DNA of 64,000 bases from JAOUEA01 sp963810915. GTDB taxonomy: Bacteria; Actinomycetota; UBA4738; HRBIN12. Of the stretch, positions 24,972-34,119 are shown one piece after another; positions within the stretch are counted from its first letter, which is position 1; each line of letters begins with the position of its first letter. The DNA lies in the NCBI GenBank assembly GCA_963810915.1, contig CAWEPH010000006.1, positions 186,001 through 250,000 of the forward strand. Direction: 5' to 3'. The notes beneath the pieces were generated by a model that saw only the letters and a list, made by a program, of their open reading frames with translations, was not told where the DNA came from and ran no database searches. The position numbers and the translations under genes were made by a program.

Positions 24972-26084
24972 TCAGAACTCGGGGCGGCGCAGGACGCCGC
25001 GCGAAGGCTCCTTGCGCGAGGTCGACTCATCGCGCAGGTCCGCGAGCTGCTCGAGGAGCTTGCGCTGCTCCCGGGAGAGGTCGCGCGCGGTCACCACGTG
25101 CAGGGTCACGTACAGGTCCCCCCGACCCCGGCGATTCACGTTCGGCACGCCCTTGCCCTTCAGACGCACGACCGTTCCGGATTCGGTCCCCGGCTCCACC
25201 GCCACCCGCTCGACCCCGTCCATCGACTCGATCTCGAGTTCCGCGCCGAGCGCCGCCTGCGTCATGGTGATGTCGAGCACGGTGAAGAGGTCCTGTCCGC
25301 GTCGATCGAACGCACGGGCCTCCTCCACGGTGAGACCTACGTAGAGGTCGCCGGGGGGGCCACCCGCCACCCCGGCATGACCGTTGCCTCCCACACGGAG
25401 CTCCATGCCGTCCGAGACCCCGGCGGGGATGTCCACCGAGACCGACGTCGTCTCGCGCCGGCGTCCCTGACCGGCGCAATCCTTGCATTTGTCGGGGATC
25501 TCCTGGCCCGTGCCTTGGCAGGTGCCGCAGGCGGCGGACGTCATGACCGTGCCGAACACGCTGCGGCGCACGCTCTGCACCTCGCCGGTCCCCCCGCACG
25601 TGCGACACGCCACCGGCGCCGTTCCGGGCTCGGCGCCGTTGCCCGTGCACCGGGCGCACGTGACGAGCCGTTCGATATCGAGGTCTCGGCGTGTGCCGAA
25701 CATCGCCTCACGGAAGGTCAACGAGATCCGGATCCCGAGGTCCTCTCCACGCTGGGTGCGCCCGCGCGGTCCACGGCGACGTCCCCCCGTCCCCGGGAAG
25801 CCGCCGCCGAAGAAGAGGTCGAAGATGTCCTGGATGTCCGCGAAGCCCTGGCCTTGAGGCCCGCCGGTGGTGCCGAACGCGTCGTAGCGCTGACGCTTCT
25901 CGGGGTCCGAGAGGATCTCGTAGGCCCCCACGACCTCCTTGAACCGGGCCTCCGCTTGCGGGTCCGCGTTCACGTCGGGGTGGTGCTCGCGGGCGAGCGC
26001 GCGGTAAGCGCGCCTGATCTCGTCCTGCGAGGCGTCGCGGGAGACGCCCAGCACCTCGTAAAGATCGCGTGCCGTGGAGGACAT
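24972..26084 (-). CDS. dnaJ: Chaperone DnaJ
   Basis: Hsp40 co-chaperone of DnaK. 370 residues: J domain with HPD (REHHPDVN, about 30-37), a Gly/Phe-rich segment (FFGGGFPGTGG), four zinc-binding CxxCxGxG repeats (CARCTGNG, CRTCGGTG, CGTCQGTG, CKDCAGQG), and C-terminal substrate-binding domains. It starts 2 nt after hrcA, so the HrcA/CIRCE switch should control it. dnaK, grpE and groEL are not in the window. Confidence 0.95.
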   Translation of the reverse strand: MSSTARDLYEVLGVSRDASQDEIRRAYRALAREHHPDVNADPQAEARFKEVVGAYEILSDPEKRQRYDAFGTTGGPQGQGFADIQDIFDLFFGGGFPGTGGRRRGPRGRTQRGEDLGIRISLTFREAMFGTRRDLDIERLVTCARCTGNGAEPGTAPVACRTCGGTGEVQSVRRSVFGTVMTSAACGTCQGTGQEIPDKCKDCAGQGRRRETTSVSVDIPAGVSDGMELRVGGNGHAGVAGGPPGDLYVGLTVEEARAFDRRGQDLFTVLDITMTQAALGAELEIESMDGVERVAVEPGTESGTVVRLKGKGVPNVNRRGRGDLYVTLHVVTARDLSREQRKLLEQLADLRDESTSRKEPSRGVLRRPEF

Positions 26085-26086
26085 GG

Positions 26087-27130
26087 CTACTGGTCGAGCT
26101 CCGTCGCCAGCTCCGAGAGCCGCTGCGCCACGGCCTTCACCGAGGCCATCGCGCTCAGGTAATCCATGCGCGTGGGCCCGACCAGGCCGATCGTGCCCAC
26201 CGTCGCGTCGCCCGCCCTGAACGGCGCAGTGATGATGGACGCCTCCCACTCGCCCGTGCTCGGATGCTCGCCGCCGATCGTCACGGCGAGCGCATCGGCC
26301 TTCGAGCTCACGTCGTTCAGCACGCGGAGCATCTCCTGCTCGCGCTCCAGGGTCTCGAAGAGGCGGCGAAGGGTCTCGCGCCGCATCTGCTGAGCCTCGT
26401 CCGCGAGGTTGGCCACGCCGCCCACGACCACATGCGCGGCGCCCTCGCCCATGCTGGCCACGCGCAGCGTCTCGGCGACGTTCAGCATCAGGTCGTGCTC
26501 GCCCCGCGGGCCCTCGACGGCCATCCGGAGCAGCCGCGCCTGGGCTTCCGGATAGGTGAGACCGCGCAAAGGCTGGAGGCGTTGCTCGGCGTCGAGGAGG
26601 TCGGTGGCCTCGATCCCCTCGGGACGGTCGATCACGCGCTTGTCCACCCGCCCGTGCTGGCCGACCGCCAACACGAGCACGGTGGGGCCCATGTCGATCA
26701 GCTCGAGCCGCACGAGGGGCTCCTCCGAGTGGGTGGGTGGCACGGCGAGTCCGGCGTACTGGGTCATGCGGCTGAGGAGCTGGACGGAGCCTTTGAGGAC
26801 CTCTTCCAGGTCGACCATGACCTCCGCGAAGTACCCCGCGATGGCGCGGCGCTGCGCCTCACGCAGCTTGCCTCCCGGCGGCAGCGAGTCGACGTAGTGA
26901 CGGTAGCCGTGGTCGGTCGGGATACGGCCCGCGCTCGTGTGCGGATGCGTAAGGAAGCCCAGCTCCTCCAGCGCTGCGAGCTCGTTGCGGATCGTGGCGC
27001 TGGAGACGCCGAGGCCGGCGTGGTCCGCGATCGTCTCGCTGCCGACCGGCTCCCCGGTTCGCACGTACTCCTCGACCACGGCGCGCAGCACCGCGGACTT
27101 GCGAGGACCCAGCTCAGGACGCTCCGCCAT
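26087..27130 (-). CDS. hrcA: Heat-inducible transcription repressor HrcA
   Basis: Binds CIRCE operators and represses heat-shock genes. 347 residues from the chosen start: an N-terminal winged helix (VGSETIADHAGLGVSSATIRN) and the HrcA ligand/dimer domain. Upstream in-frame ATG and GTG codons lie within the promoter and operator; I prefer MAERPELGPRKS because it lies 7 nt after a TATGAT box (leaderless) and matches the family N terminus. Forms an operon with dnaJ. Confidence 0.94.
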   Translation of the reverse strand: MAERPELGPRKSAVLRAVVEEYVRTGEPVGSETIADHAGLGVSSATIRNELAALEELGFLTHPHTSAGRIPTDHGYRHYVDSLPPGGKLREAQRRAIAGYFAEVMVDLEEVLKGSVQLLSRMTQYAGLAVPPTHSEEPLVRLELIDMGPTVLVLAVGQHGRVDKRVIDRPEGIEATDLLDAEQRLQPLRGLTYPEAQARLLRMAVEGPRGEHDLMLNVAETLRVASMGEGAAHVVVGGVANLADEAQQMRRETLRRLFETLEREQEMLRVLNDVSSKADALAVTIGGEHPSTGEWEASIITAPFRAGDATVGTIGLVGPTRMDYLSAMASVKAVAQRLSELATELDQ

Positions 27131-27137
27131 GGACGAC

Positions 27138-27143
27138 ATCATA
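27138..27143 (-). promoter_or_regulatory. -10 box TATGAT of hrcA
   Basis: Near-consensus TATGAT, seven bases before the hrcA ATG. The CIRCE element abuts it upstream, so bound HrcA would block polymerase. Confidence 0.55.
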
Positions 27144-27144
27144 C

Positions 27145-27171
27145 GTAGCACTCTGTGCCCCCGAGTGCTAA
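27145..27171 (-). promoter_or_regulatory. CIRCE operator (HrcA binding site)
   Basis: Read on the minus strand: TTAGCACTC, nine bases, GAGTGCTAC. This matches the CIRCE consensus TTAGCACTC-N9-GAGTGCTAA in 17 of 18 positions with exact spacing. It lies just upstream of the hrcA -10 box. Confidence 0.92.
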
Positions 27172-29187
27172 GCGGGAGGCGGCGTCGTCACGGGTCGGGC
27201 ATGCCAGCGCGTCCAACCCCACCGCGCGAGCGCGACGGCCCAGCCCCCCGCCACGACGCCCGCGAACATCCATCGCCCCGCAGGGCCACTCACGAGCACG
27301 CGCGCGTAGCCGAGCACGAACCCCGCGATCGTGAGGGCCGCCAACCCGAGCGCCGGCGCGAAGGCCAGCCGATCCGCCCACCCAAGACGCAGGAGCGCGA
27401 ACGCCCATCCCGACCCCGCGGCCGCGACCACCAGGAACGCCAGCGCGATCCATCGGTAGAGCTCAGCCGCCGACGGCGCGGACAGCGGTGGGGGCGACGC
27501 GAAGCCGGGCGGCGGGGGCGGACCCCGCAGGAGCACGACGCCGGGTGCGATCTCGGCGTCCGGATGCTCCTTCACCAGCGCGTGGTACCCGTCGTAGAAC
27601 GGAGCCAGGACCATCACGACGGTGTCCTCGGTGAGCCATGGCTCGAGCAGTCCCCAGTAAGTGTCGGCCGTGGTGTCGTACCCAGGGACGTCGGGGCGGC
27701 GGGTCTCCTTCCCGCTGAGGAGGTTCGCCGGATCCCCCAGGTAGACGGCCACCTGGGGCGAATACCAGCCAGGGGCGAAGGCCCTGATCCGCCGGAACGA
27801 CGGGATCACGCCGAAGTCGCTCCCAGGGTCCTGCGGCCAGTCGATCGCCACGACCGCCTTGCGGTCGGGCGCCACTGTCGTGAGGTACGCGACGGCGGTC
27901 CGGATCGCCTCCACCTCGCGCCGAATGCGCCATCGGTTGCGTGCCCTCGAAGCTGCTGCGCGCCACCTCCGCCTGGAGCGCGAGCACCGCGATGACGGCC
28001 GCCACGGCGACCGGAGTGAGGATCCAGGCCGCGATCCCCGGCGTCCTCGCCGCGAGCTTGATCAGGCCCACGCCTGCCGCCGCCCCGAGCAGGACGACCG
28101 GCAGGGCGACGCCCACCAGCCGCATCACCGGCAGCGCGCGACCGAAGGCGAACAGCAAGATGCCGGCGAGGATGGGGGTCATCCACGCCGCATAGAACAG
28201 CAGCCCGAGGCGGTGCGGGCGGCGCGGCGACTGGAACCACAGCAGCACGGCCCCGACCGCACCTGCCGTGAGCGTGAACGGGAGCTTGTACCAGTGCAGG
28301 AGACGGTCGCCGGTGCTCGCGTACGATGACCGCCCCGCCGTGCTGAACACGTGGGCCCCCGGCGTGAGCACGAGCGCACCGGCGCCGAAGAGCCCCGCCA
28401 CCACCGCGGTGAGGCCCACGCGCGCAGACGGCGTGGCGAGCCACGCGTCGTCCCCTCGATGGAGCTGGATCGAGACGGGGAGCAGGAGCACCGCGTACCA
28501 CCCCACGATGCCGACGAACATCAGTCCGATGGGCCAGTGCATCACCACCCCGGCGGTCACCAACAAGATCCCCGCCCAGACGCCGGGCTCGCCCCGCGCC
28601 AGCCGGACCGCCACCGCCCCGGCGGCCACGAGGATGCCGTCCACCAGGGCATTGTCGAGGTGGCTACGGGCCGTGATCGCGAACGGGAACGAGATCGCCA
28701 CGGCGACCGCGTAGACGGGCGCCGCCCATCGCGGCTCCGCGAGCGCGCGGGCGAGCGCCCAGGCAGCGAACGCCAGGACCGTCGCGCCGAGCGCGGACGC
28801 CACGAACATCAGACGCCACGGACCGACATGCACCACCGAGCCGAGCACCGAGCCCAGCACGGGAAGCCCGATCCGATCGGGGTTCGCGGAGTTCGCGTGG
28901 TACTCGTAGACCGAGGATCCGAAGAGTCCGTGCAGACCCAGCGCGCTCACCACCCGTGTCCGCCACAGGTGTGAGGGCGTGTCCACGCCGATCGGCACGC
29001 CGAACGCGCGCTGGATCTGATAGGCGATGATCAGCCATGCCGCGTACGCCGCCGCCGCGAGGACCGCGGCCAGCGTGAGGAGGCTCCCCAGTCCATCGAG
29101 TACGCGATCCCGGGTGCTGGGTGCGCCATCGTCGTCGTGTGACGGTTGCTCCGTTGCCGCTTCATGCACGCGCGTATGGAACCACAT
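27168..29187 (-). CDS. Large multi-pass membrane protein, interrupted by a +1 frameshift
   Basis: Two frames join into one ~672-residue protein. The 5' part (to about 27940) encodes many hydrophobic helices (for example VLDGLGSLLTLAAVLAAAAY and AAWMTPILAGILLFAFGRAL); the 3' part encodes a soluble segment (APDRKAVVAIDWPQDPGSDF, TADTYWGLLEPWLTEDTVVM) and three C-terminal helices. The 5' frame stays open beyond the junction only as Arg-rich nonsense. Removing one base between about 27925 and 27942 restores continuity. The architecture resembles polytopic glycosyltransferase-like or polysaccharide proteins, but no motif proves it. Either a sequencing error or a recent mutation; not two overlapping genes. 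Confidence 0.65.
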
Positions 29188-29214
29188 GGGAGCCGCCCGA
29201 TGACCCCGAGGTGC

Positions 29215-30330
29215 TCAGCGCGCGGTGAGGGCGAGGACGAGTTCGTTCAGCAGCAGCATCCCGCGCTCGGTCGGCACGAGCCGACCGAAGTCGTCCTCGA
29301 GGAGCCCGCTCTCGATGAACGGAGCGGCGGTGGCCTCCTCGACCCAGCTCGACGGGATGCCTTCCAGGATCCTGAGCTTGAGGAAGACCTCCTCGAGGTA
29401 GGCGTCGGAGGGCTCGAGGCGCTCCTCGCCGCCGATCGGGAGTTCGCCGCGCTCGACACGGGCCATGTACTCCTCGGGCGGGCGGGTGTTCCACCAGCGA
29501 TGGTCCTCCCGGTAGGAATGCGATCCGGCGCCCAGTCCAAGGTAGGGCCGGCGTTCCCAATACCCGAGGTTGTGCCGGCACTCGAAGCCGGGCTTCGCCC
29601 AGTTGGAGACCTCGTAGTGGCGGTAGCCGGCCTCGCCGAGGATCTCGCAGGCCAGGGCGAACATATCCGCCTGGAGGTCCGGATCGGGTTCGGGCGCGTC
29701 CCCGCTCGCGACCGCGCGCCCGAGGGGGGTGGCGGGCTCGATGGTCAGCGCGTACGCGCTCACGTGCTCGGGCGCCAGGGTCATCGTCTCGCGCAGCGTC
29801 GTCTCCCACGAGTCCAAGGTCTCCCCACGCGCCCCGTAGATCAGATCGAGGTTCACGTTCGCGTAGCCGGCCCTGCGAGCGGCGGCGAACGCCGCGCGGA
29901 CGGACTCCGGCTGATGGATGCGCTCCAGCGCCGCCAGCACCGCCGGGTCGAACGATTGCGCGCCCATCGACAACCGGTCGTAGCCGGCCTCGAGCAGCGC
30001 CGCGAGGGAGGCCTCGTCGACGGTGTCGGGGTTCGCCTCGGTGGTGATCTCGGCGTCGGCGTCGACCTCGAAGACCTCGCGAAGGTGCGCGAGGAGCGAT
30101 CGCAGGTCCGCCGGGGTCTGCATCGTCGGCGTGCCGCCGCCAAGGAACACGCTCGCGACCGACGACCCGTCCCAGGACGGCGCGGCGAGCGAGGCCTCGG
30201 CCACCAGGGCCCGTAGGTAGCGGGGCGCGAGATGATCGAGCCCGGCGTAGGCGTTGAAGTCGCAGTAGCCACAACGCGTCAGGCAGAACGGGACGTGGAC
30301 GTAGATCCCGACCGGGTCTGCGACCTCCAT
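29215..30330 (-). CDS. hemW: Radical SAM heme chaperone HemW (formerly HemN-like)
   Basis: 371 residues with the radical SAM cluster motif CLTRCGYC (C-x3-C-x2-C), GGGTPT, and the C-terminal HemN domain. HemW binds heme and helps deliver it to respiratory enzymes. The ATG preceded by GGAGG at 5 nt is preferred to a GTG that overlaps the lepA stop. Follows lepA as in many bacteria. Confidence 0.92.
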   Translation of the reverse strand: MEVADPVGIYVHVPFCLTRCGYCDFNAYAGLDHLAPRYLRALVAEASLAAPSWDGSSVASVFLGGGTPTMQTPADLRSLLAHLREVFEVDADAEITTEANPDTVDEASLAALLEAGYDRLSMGAQSFDPAVLAALERIHQPESVRAAFAAARRAGYANVNLDLIYGARGETLDSWETTLRETMTLAPEHVSAYALTIEPATPLGRAVASGDAPEPDPDLQADMFALACEILGEAGYRHYEVSNWAKPGFECRHNLGYWERRPYLGLGAGSHSYREDHRWWNTRPPEEYMARVERGELPIGGEERLEPSDAYLEEVFLKLRILEGIPSSWVEEATAAPFIESGLLEDDFGRLVPTERGMLLLNELVLALTAR

Positions 30331-30344
30331 GCGTTCCTCCCCGC

Positions 30345-32166
30345 TCACCGCTTCTTCTCCTTCGCGCCCTCGTCCACCCGGAGGGCTGCGATGAACGCGT
30401 CCTGCGGCACGTCGACCCTCCCCACGCGGCGCAGCCGGGCCTTCCCTTTCTTCTGCGTCTCCAGGAGCTTCCGCTTGCGCGTGATGTCGCCCCCGTAGCA
30501 CTTCGCGGTGACGTCCTTGCGTTTGGCTTTGACGGTCTCGCGCGCGATGATCTTCGAGCCGATCGCGGCCTGCACGGCCACGTCGAAGAGCTGACGCGGG
30601 ATCAGCGCCTTCAACCGCTCCACCATCTCCTTGCCGTAGGTGTAGGCCTTGTCCCGGTGCACGATGGTGCTGAACGCGTCCACGGGCTCGCCATGCAGCA
30701 GCACGTCCACCCGGACGAGATGCGCTTCCTGGTAGCCCCAGGGCTCGTAGTCGAGGCTCGCGTACCCACGCGTCCCCGACTTCAGCTGGTCGAAGAAGTC
30801 GAAGACGATCTCCGCGAGCGGCAGCACGTAGTGGACCTCCAGCCGCGTGGTGGTGATGTAGGTCATGTCCACCATCTCGCCGCGTCGGTCCTGGCAGAGC
30901 CCCAGCACCGCCCCGAGGTGGTCGCTCGGGGTGATGATCGTCGCGTAGACGACCGGTTCCTCGACCCTGTCGTAGCTCCCCGAGGGCGGCATCTCCGCGG
31001 GGTTGTGCACCACCGTGACCTCATCGCCGCGGATCACGTGGAACTCGACGTTGGGCGCGGTGGCGATCAGCTCGAGGTCGAACTCGCGCTCCAACCGCTC
31101 CTTCACGATGTCCATGTGCAGGAGCCCCAGGAACCCGCACCGGAACCCGAAGCCGAGGGCCTGCGACGTCTCGGGCTCGTAGTGCAGCGCCGCATCGGAG
31201 AGCTTCAGCTTGTCGAGAGCCTCCCGCAGCTCGGCGTAGTCGCCCCCGTCGGCCGGGAACAGCCCCGACCACACCATGGGCTTCGGCTCGCGGTACCCAG
31301 GCAGCGGCTCCTGCGCACCTCCACGCCCGGCGAGGGTGATCGTGTCGCCCACCTTCGCGTGATGGACGTCCTTGAGCCCGGTCACGAGGTACCCGACCTC
31401 GCCCGGACCGAGCGACGGGACCGGGGTCGGCTCGGGGGCGTTCACGCCCGTCTCCTCGGCCTCGGACTCCACGTGGGTGGCGAACATGCGGATCCGGGCG
31501 TTGCTGGGGAGCGTGCCCTCCTTGATCCGCACGTAGGTGATCACGCCCCGGTACGGATCGAACATCGAGTCGAAGATGAGCGCCTGCAGCGGCCGATCGG
31601 GATCTCCACGCTGGGGGCGGCACCCGTTCGATCACGGCCTTCAAGAGCTCGGGCACGCCGGCGCCCGACTTGGCGGAGACGTGCAGGATGTCGCCCGGAT
31701 CGCAGCCGAGGAGGGAGGCGAGCTCCTCCGCGCGCTGCGCGGGCTCGGCCGCGGGCAGGTCGATCTTGTTCAGGGCAGGCACGATCACCAGCCCCGCGTC
31801 GCGCGCGAGGTGGTAGTTCGCGAGCGTCTGGGCCTCCAGACCCTGCGCGGCGTCCACCAGGAGGACGGCCCCCTCGCAAGCCTCCAGCGATCGCGAGACC
31901 TCGTAGGTGAAGTCCACGTGACCGGGGGTGTCGATCAGGTTGAGCTCGTAGCCCTCGTGCAGCAGCCGGACCGACTGTGCCTTGATCGTGATGCCGCGCT
32001 CGCGCTCCAGGTCCATCTTGTCCAGGTACTGGGCCCGCATCGCGCGCCCCTCGACCGTATGCGTGACCTCGAGCAGGCGATCGGCCAGCGTCGACTTCCC
32101 GTGGTCGATGTGCGCCACGATGCAGAAGTTGCGGATGTGGCTGGTGTCGGTGCTCACGAGCCCCAT
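30345..32166 (-). CDS. lepA: Elongation factor 4 (LepA), interrupted by one extra base
   Basis: Ribosome-associated GTPase. The 5' frame carries AHIDHGKSTLADRL (G1), DTPGHVDFTYEVSR (G3) and NKID (G4); the 3' frame carries GFRCGFLGLLHMDIV and the C-terminal basic tail. The frames break between RVPPPA and GDPDRPLQALIFDSMF. Deleting the A at 31608 (T on the coding strand) rejoins them into a 606-residue protein of normal length with the family-typical PPPxGDPxxPLQALIFDS sequence. Because LepA is almost universally intact, a sequencing or assembly error is the likeliest reason. Divergent from rpsT. Confidence 0.9.
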
Positions 32167-32224
32167 GGTACGGGCCTCACCCGCGCCCGGACGCCGAAGG
32201 AGCGGCTGGTAAACTCGCTGCTCC

Positions 32225-32491
32225 ATGGCCAACATCAAGTCCCAGATCAAGCGGAACAAGCAGAACGAGAAGCGCCGCGAGCGCAACAAGGACGCGCGCA
32301 CCTCGCTGAAGACCGCCACGAAGAAGGTCCACACGTCGGTCCTCGAGGGCGACGGCGAGGTCGCGCAGCAGCACGCGCGCGAGGCTTCCCGCGCGCTGGA
32401 CAAGGCCGCGAGCAAGGGCATCGTGCACAAGCGCACGGCGGCCCGGCGCAAGAGCCGGCTGGCGAAGACCGCGAACGCCGTCGGCGCGTAG
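32225..32491 (+). CDS. rpsT: 30S ribosomal protein S20
   Basis: 88-residue, Lys/Arg-rich helical protein that binds 16S rRNA. MANIKSQIKRNKQNEKRRER is a typical S20 N terminus. No ribosome site; TAAACT lies 9 nt before the ATG, so the leader is very short. Divergent from lepA with 58 nt between. Confidence 0.96.
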   Translation: MANIKSQIKRNKQNEKRRERNKDARTSLKTATKKVHTSVLEGDGEVAQQHAREASRALDKAASKGIVHKRTAARRKSRLAKTANAVGA

Positions 32492-32526
32492 CCCGGCCCA
32501 CCACTCCCGAGTTCCCGAGGCTGCCG

Positions 32527-32532
32527 TAGGCT
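32527..32532 (+). promoter_or_regulatory. -10 box TAGGCT of leaderless membrane-anchored protein gene
   Basis: TAGGCT, six bases, GTG start of the following gene; no ribosome site. Confidence 0.45.
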
Positions 32533-32538
32533 GCCCTG

Positions 32539-33096
32539 GTGTCCGAAGGAGCACGGGTCCGCGCCGGCCGATGGACCCCAGCCGGCCTCATCGCGGTGGC
32601 TGCGGTGGTGGTCGTCCTGGTCAACGCCGCGCCGAGGCACACCGGCGGCGATCCGGCGACGCCGAGCCCGACCTCCGTTCGCCGCGCGAGCGTCACGTTG
32701 CGGATCCCGCTCGTCACGCTCGACCGCACGCGCCTGGCTCGCCGCACGTTGGGCGGAGCGACCGGGCCCTGTGACGGCACCCGTTGCTGTTCCACCGAGG
32801 TGCGCACGTTCGGCAGCGAAGCCCCGATCGCGCGCGTGATCGCGCACTTCCAAGGCATGGGATACGGCTACGCGGCGCCGCCCCTCACCCGCCAGGGGAC
32901 GGGCGATCCCAAGACGAGCGGGACCTACCTGCGATGGCTGGGGGAGCTGCCCGGCGGTCGGGCCCATCGGCGCATCGTGAACGTGGCCACCGGGTCGATC
33001 GCGGAACGCCCTGGATGGCGGACGGTCTTCGAGGTCTCGCGCGCTACGTGCGGGAACGACGCCGCTCGTCCGCCCGAGGACTGGCCGCGTCACTAG
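32539..33096 (+). CDS. Unknown membrane-anchored or exported protein
   Basis: 185 residues. One hydrophobic helix (about 12-30), a Pro/Thr/Ser linker, then a ~120-residue domain with four Cys (GPCDGTRCCSTEV and ATCGND) that could form disulfides outside the cell. I do not recognise the family. The TAGGCT-6-GTG start fits the leaderless pattern, which supports this start. Converges with holA. Confidence 0.7.
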   Translation: MSEGARVRAGRWTPAGLIAVAAVVVVLVNAAPRHTGGDPATPSPTSVRRASVTLRIPLVTLDRTRLARRTLGGATGPCDGTRCCSTEVRTFGSEAPIARVIAHFQGMGYGYAAPPLTRQGTGDPKTSGTYLRWLGELPGGRAHRRIVNVATGSIAERPGWRTVFEVSRATCGNDAARPPEDWPRH

Positions 33097-33105
33097 CGGC
33101 GGGCA

Positions 33106-34044
33106 TCACGTGTCCGCGGCGATCGCGGCGATCAGCGTGGGCATCACGACGTCGCCGGTGGCGCCGCTCTTCAACGCGCGATCGGCCTCCGTGACGCGGG
33201 CGTGCAGGTCCACCAACCGGCCCATGCTGAAGTTGCGCGCCTGCTGTTGGTACCTGCGAGCCTGCCAGTCGAAGCGCAGCCCCGCCGCCTTGGCCACCTG
33301 CGCCGGTGGCAGGCGATCGGGGAGGGCACGCACCCTGATCAGATCGCGGAGGCGGCTGGAGATGCCGCCCAGGGTCTTGAGCGGGTCGTCGCCCCCCGCC
33401 TCGATCGAGCGGAGCGACCGGATGGCACCCGGGAGGTCGCGGGCGAACGCACGGTCGCAGAGGTCCCAAACCTTCTGGTCGCCGAGCCCCCGGAACTGCT
33501 GCGCCACCAACTGCGGCGTGATGCGATCTCCGGGATAGGCGCCCGCCAGCTGTTCGAGGGCGGCCGCGAGCTGTCCCGGCTCCTCTCCCAGGGTCTCCAC
33601 CAGGACGCGCGCACCGGGGGGGGCGAGGTCGACACCCATCCCCTTCCCGCGGTTCACGAGCCACGGTTCGAGCTCCTTGCGCGGGATCGCGACCTGCGTG
33701 ACCTTCCCCACCGGCTTCACGAGCTTGTCCAGGGCGGCGGGGACCTTCCCTCGCTCGGCGACCTGGCAACAGATCACGAGCGGAGCGTCGGGATCGGGAG
33801 ACGCGACGTAGGCGGCGAGCTCCCCCATCGCGTCCTTCGTGAGCGAGCGCGCGTCGTTGATGAGCAGGGCACGGCGCTCGCCGAAGAGCGACGGCGTCGC
33901 GAGGTCTTGCAGCTCCCCGCCTTGCCAATCCGCGGCGTCGACCTCAACCGGGTGGAGGTCGCCGAGCAGGGCGAGCGCGGCCTCGCGGAGCAGGAACACA
34001 TCCTCTCCCCAGAACAGGGTGACGGGACTGGGCGCCGGGGTCAT
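33106..34044 (-). CDS. holA: DNA polymerase III subunit delta
   Basis: Clamp-loader wrench subunit that opens the beta clamp. 312 residues with the family N terminus (VTLFWGEDVFLLREA), LLINDARS, and a C-terminal collar region (RRYQQQARNFSMGRLVDLHA). Position after comEC is the usual comEA-comEC-holA order. Confidence 0.9.
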   Translation of the reverse strand: MTPAPSPVTLFWGEDVFLLREAALALLGDLHPVEVDAADWQGGELQDLATPSLFGERRALLINDARSLTKDAMGELAAYVASPDPDAPLVICCQVAERGKVPAALDKLVKPVGKVTQVAIPRKELEPWLVNRGKGMGVDLAPPGARVLVETLGEEPGQLAAALEQLAGAYPGDRITPQLVAQQFRGLGDQKVWDLCDRAFARDLPGAIRSLRSIEAGGDDPLKTLGGISSRLRDLIRVRALPDRLPPAQVAKAAGLRFDWQARRYQQQARNFSMGRLVDLHARVTEADRALKSGATGDVVMPTLIAAIAADT

Positions 34045-34119
34045 GACCCCTGAGATCCTAGCGGGATCCACCGACGGGTCCCGCTGCGGCCGTCCGCGCC
34101 GGCCGTGACCCACGCCTCC

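Noticed and set aside
27463..27913. Continuation of the 5' frame of the membrane protein past the junction
   Set aside because: Low-complexity Arg/Gly-rich sequence; the other frame carries the protein-like sequence.
30345..31565. Treating the two lepA frames as separate genes
   Set aside because: Each is only part of one protein; the join matches the LepA family exactly after removing one base, and no ribosome site precedes the internal ATG.
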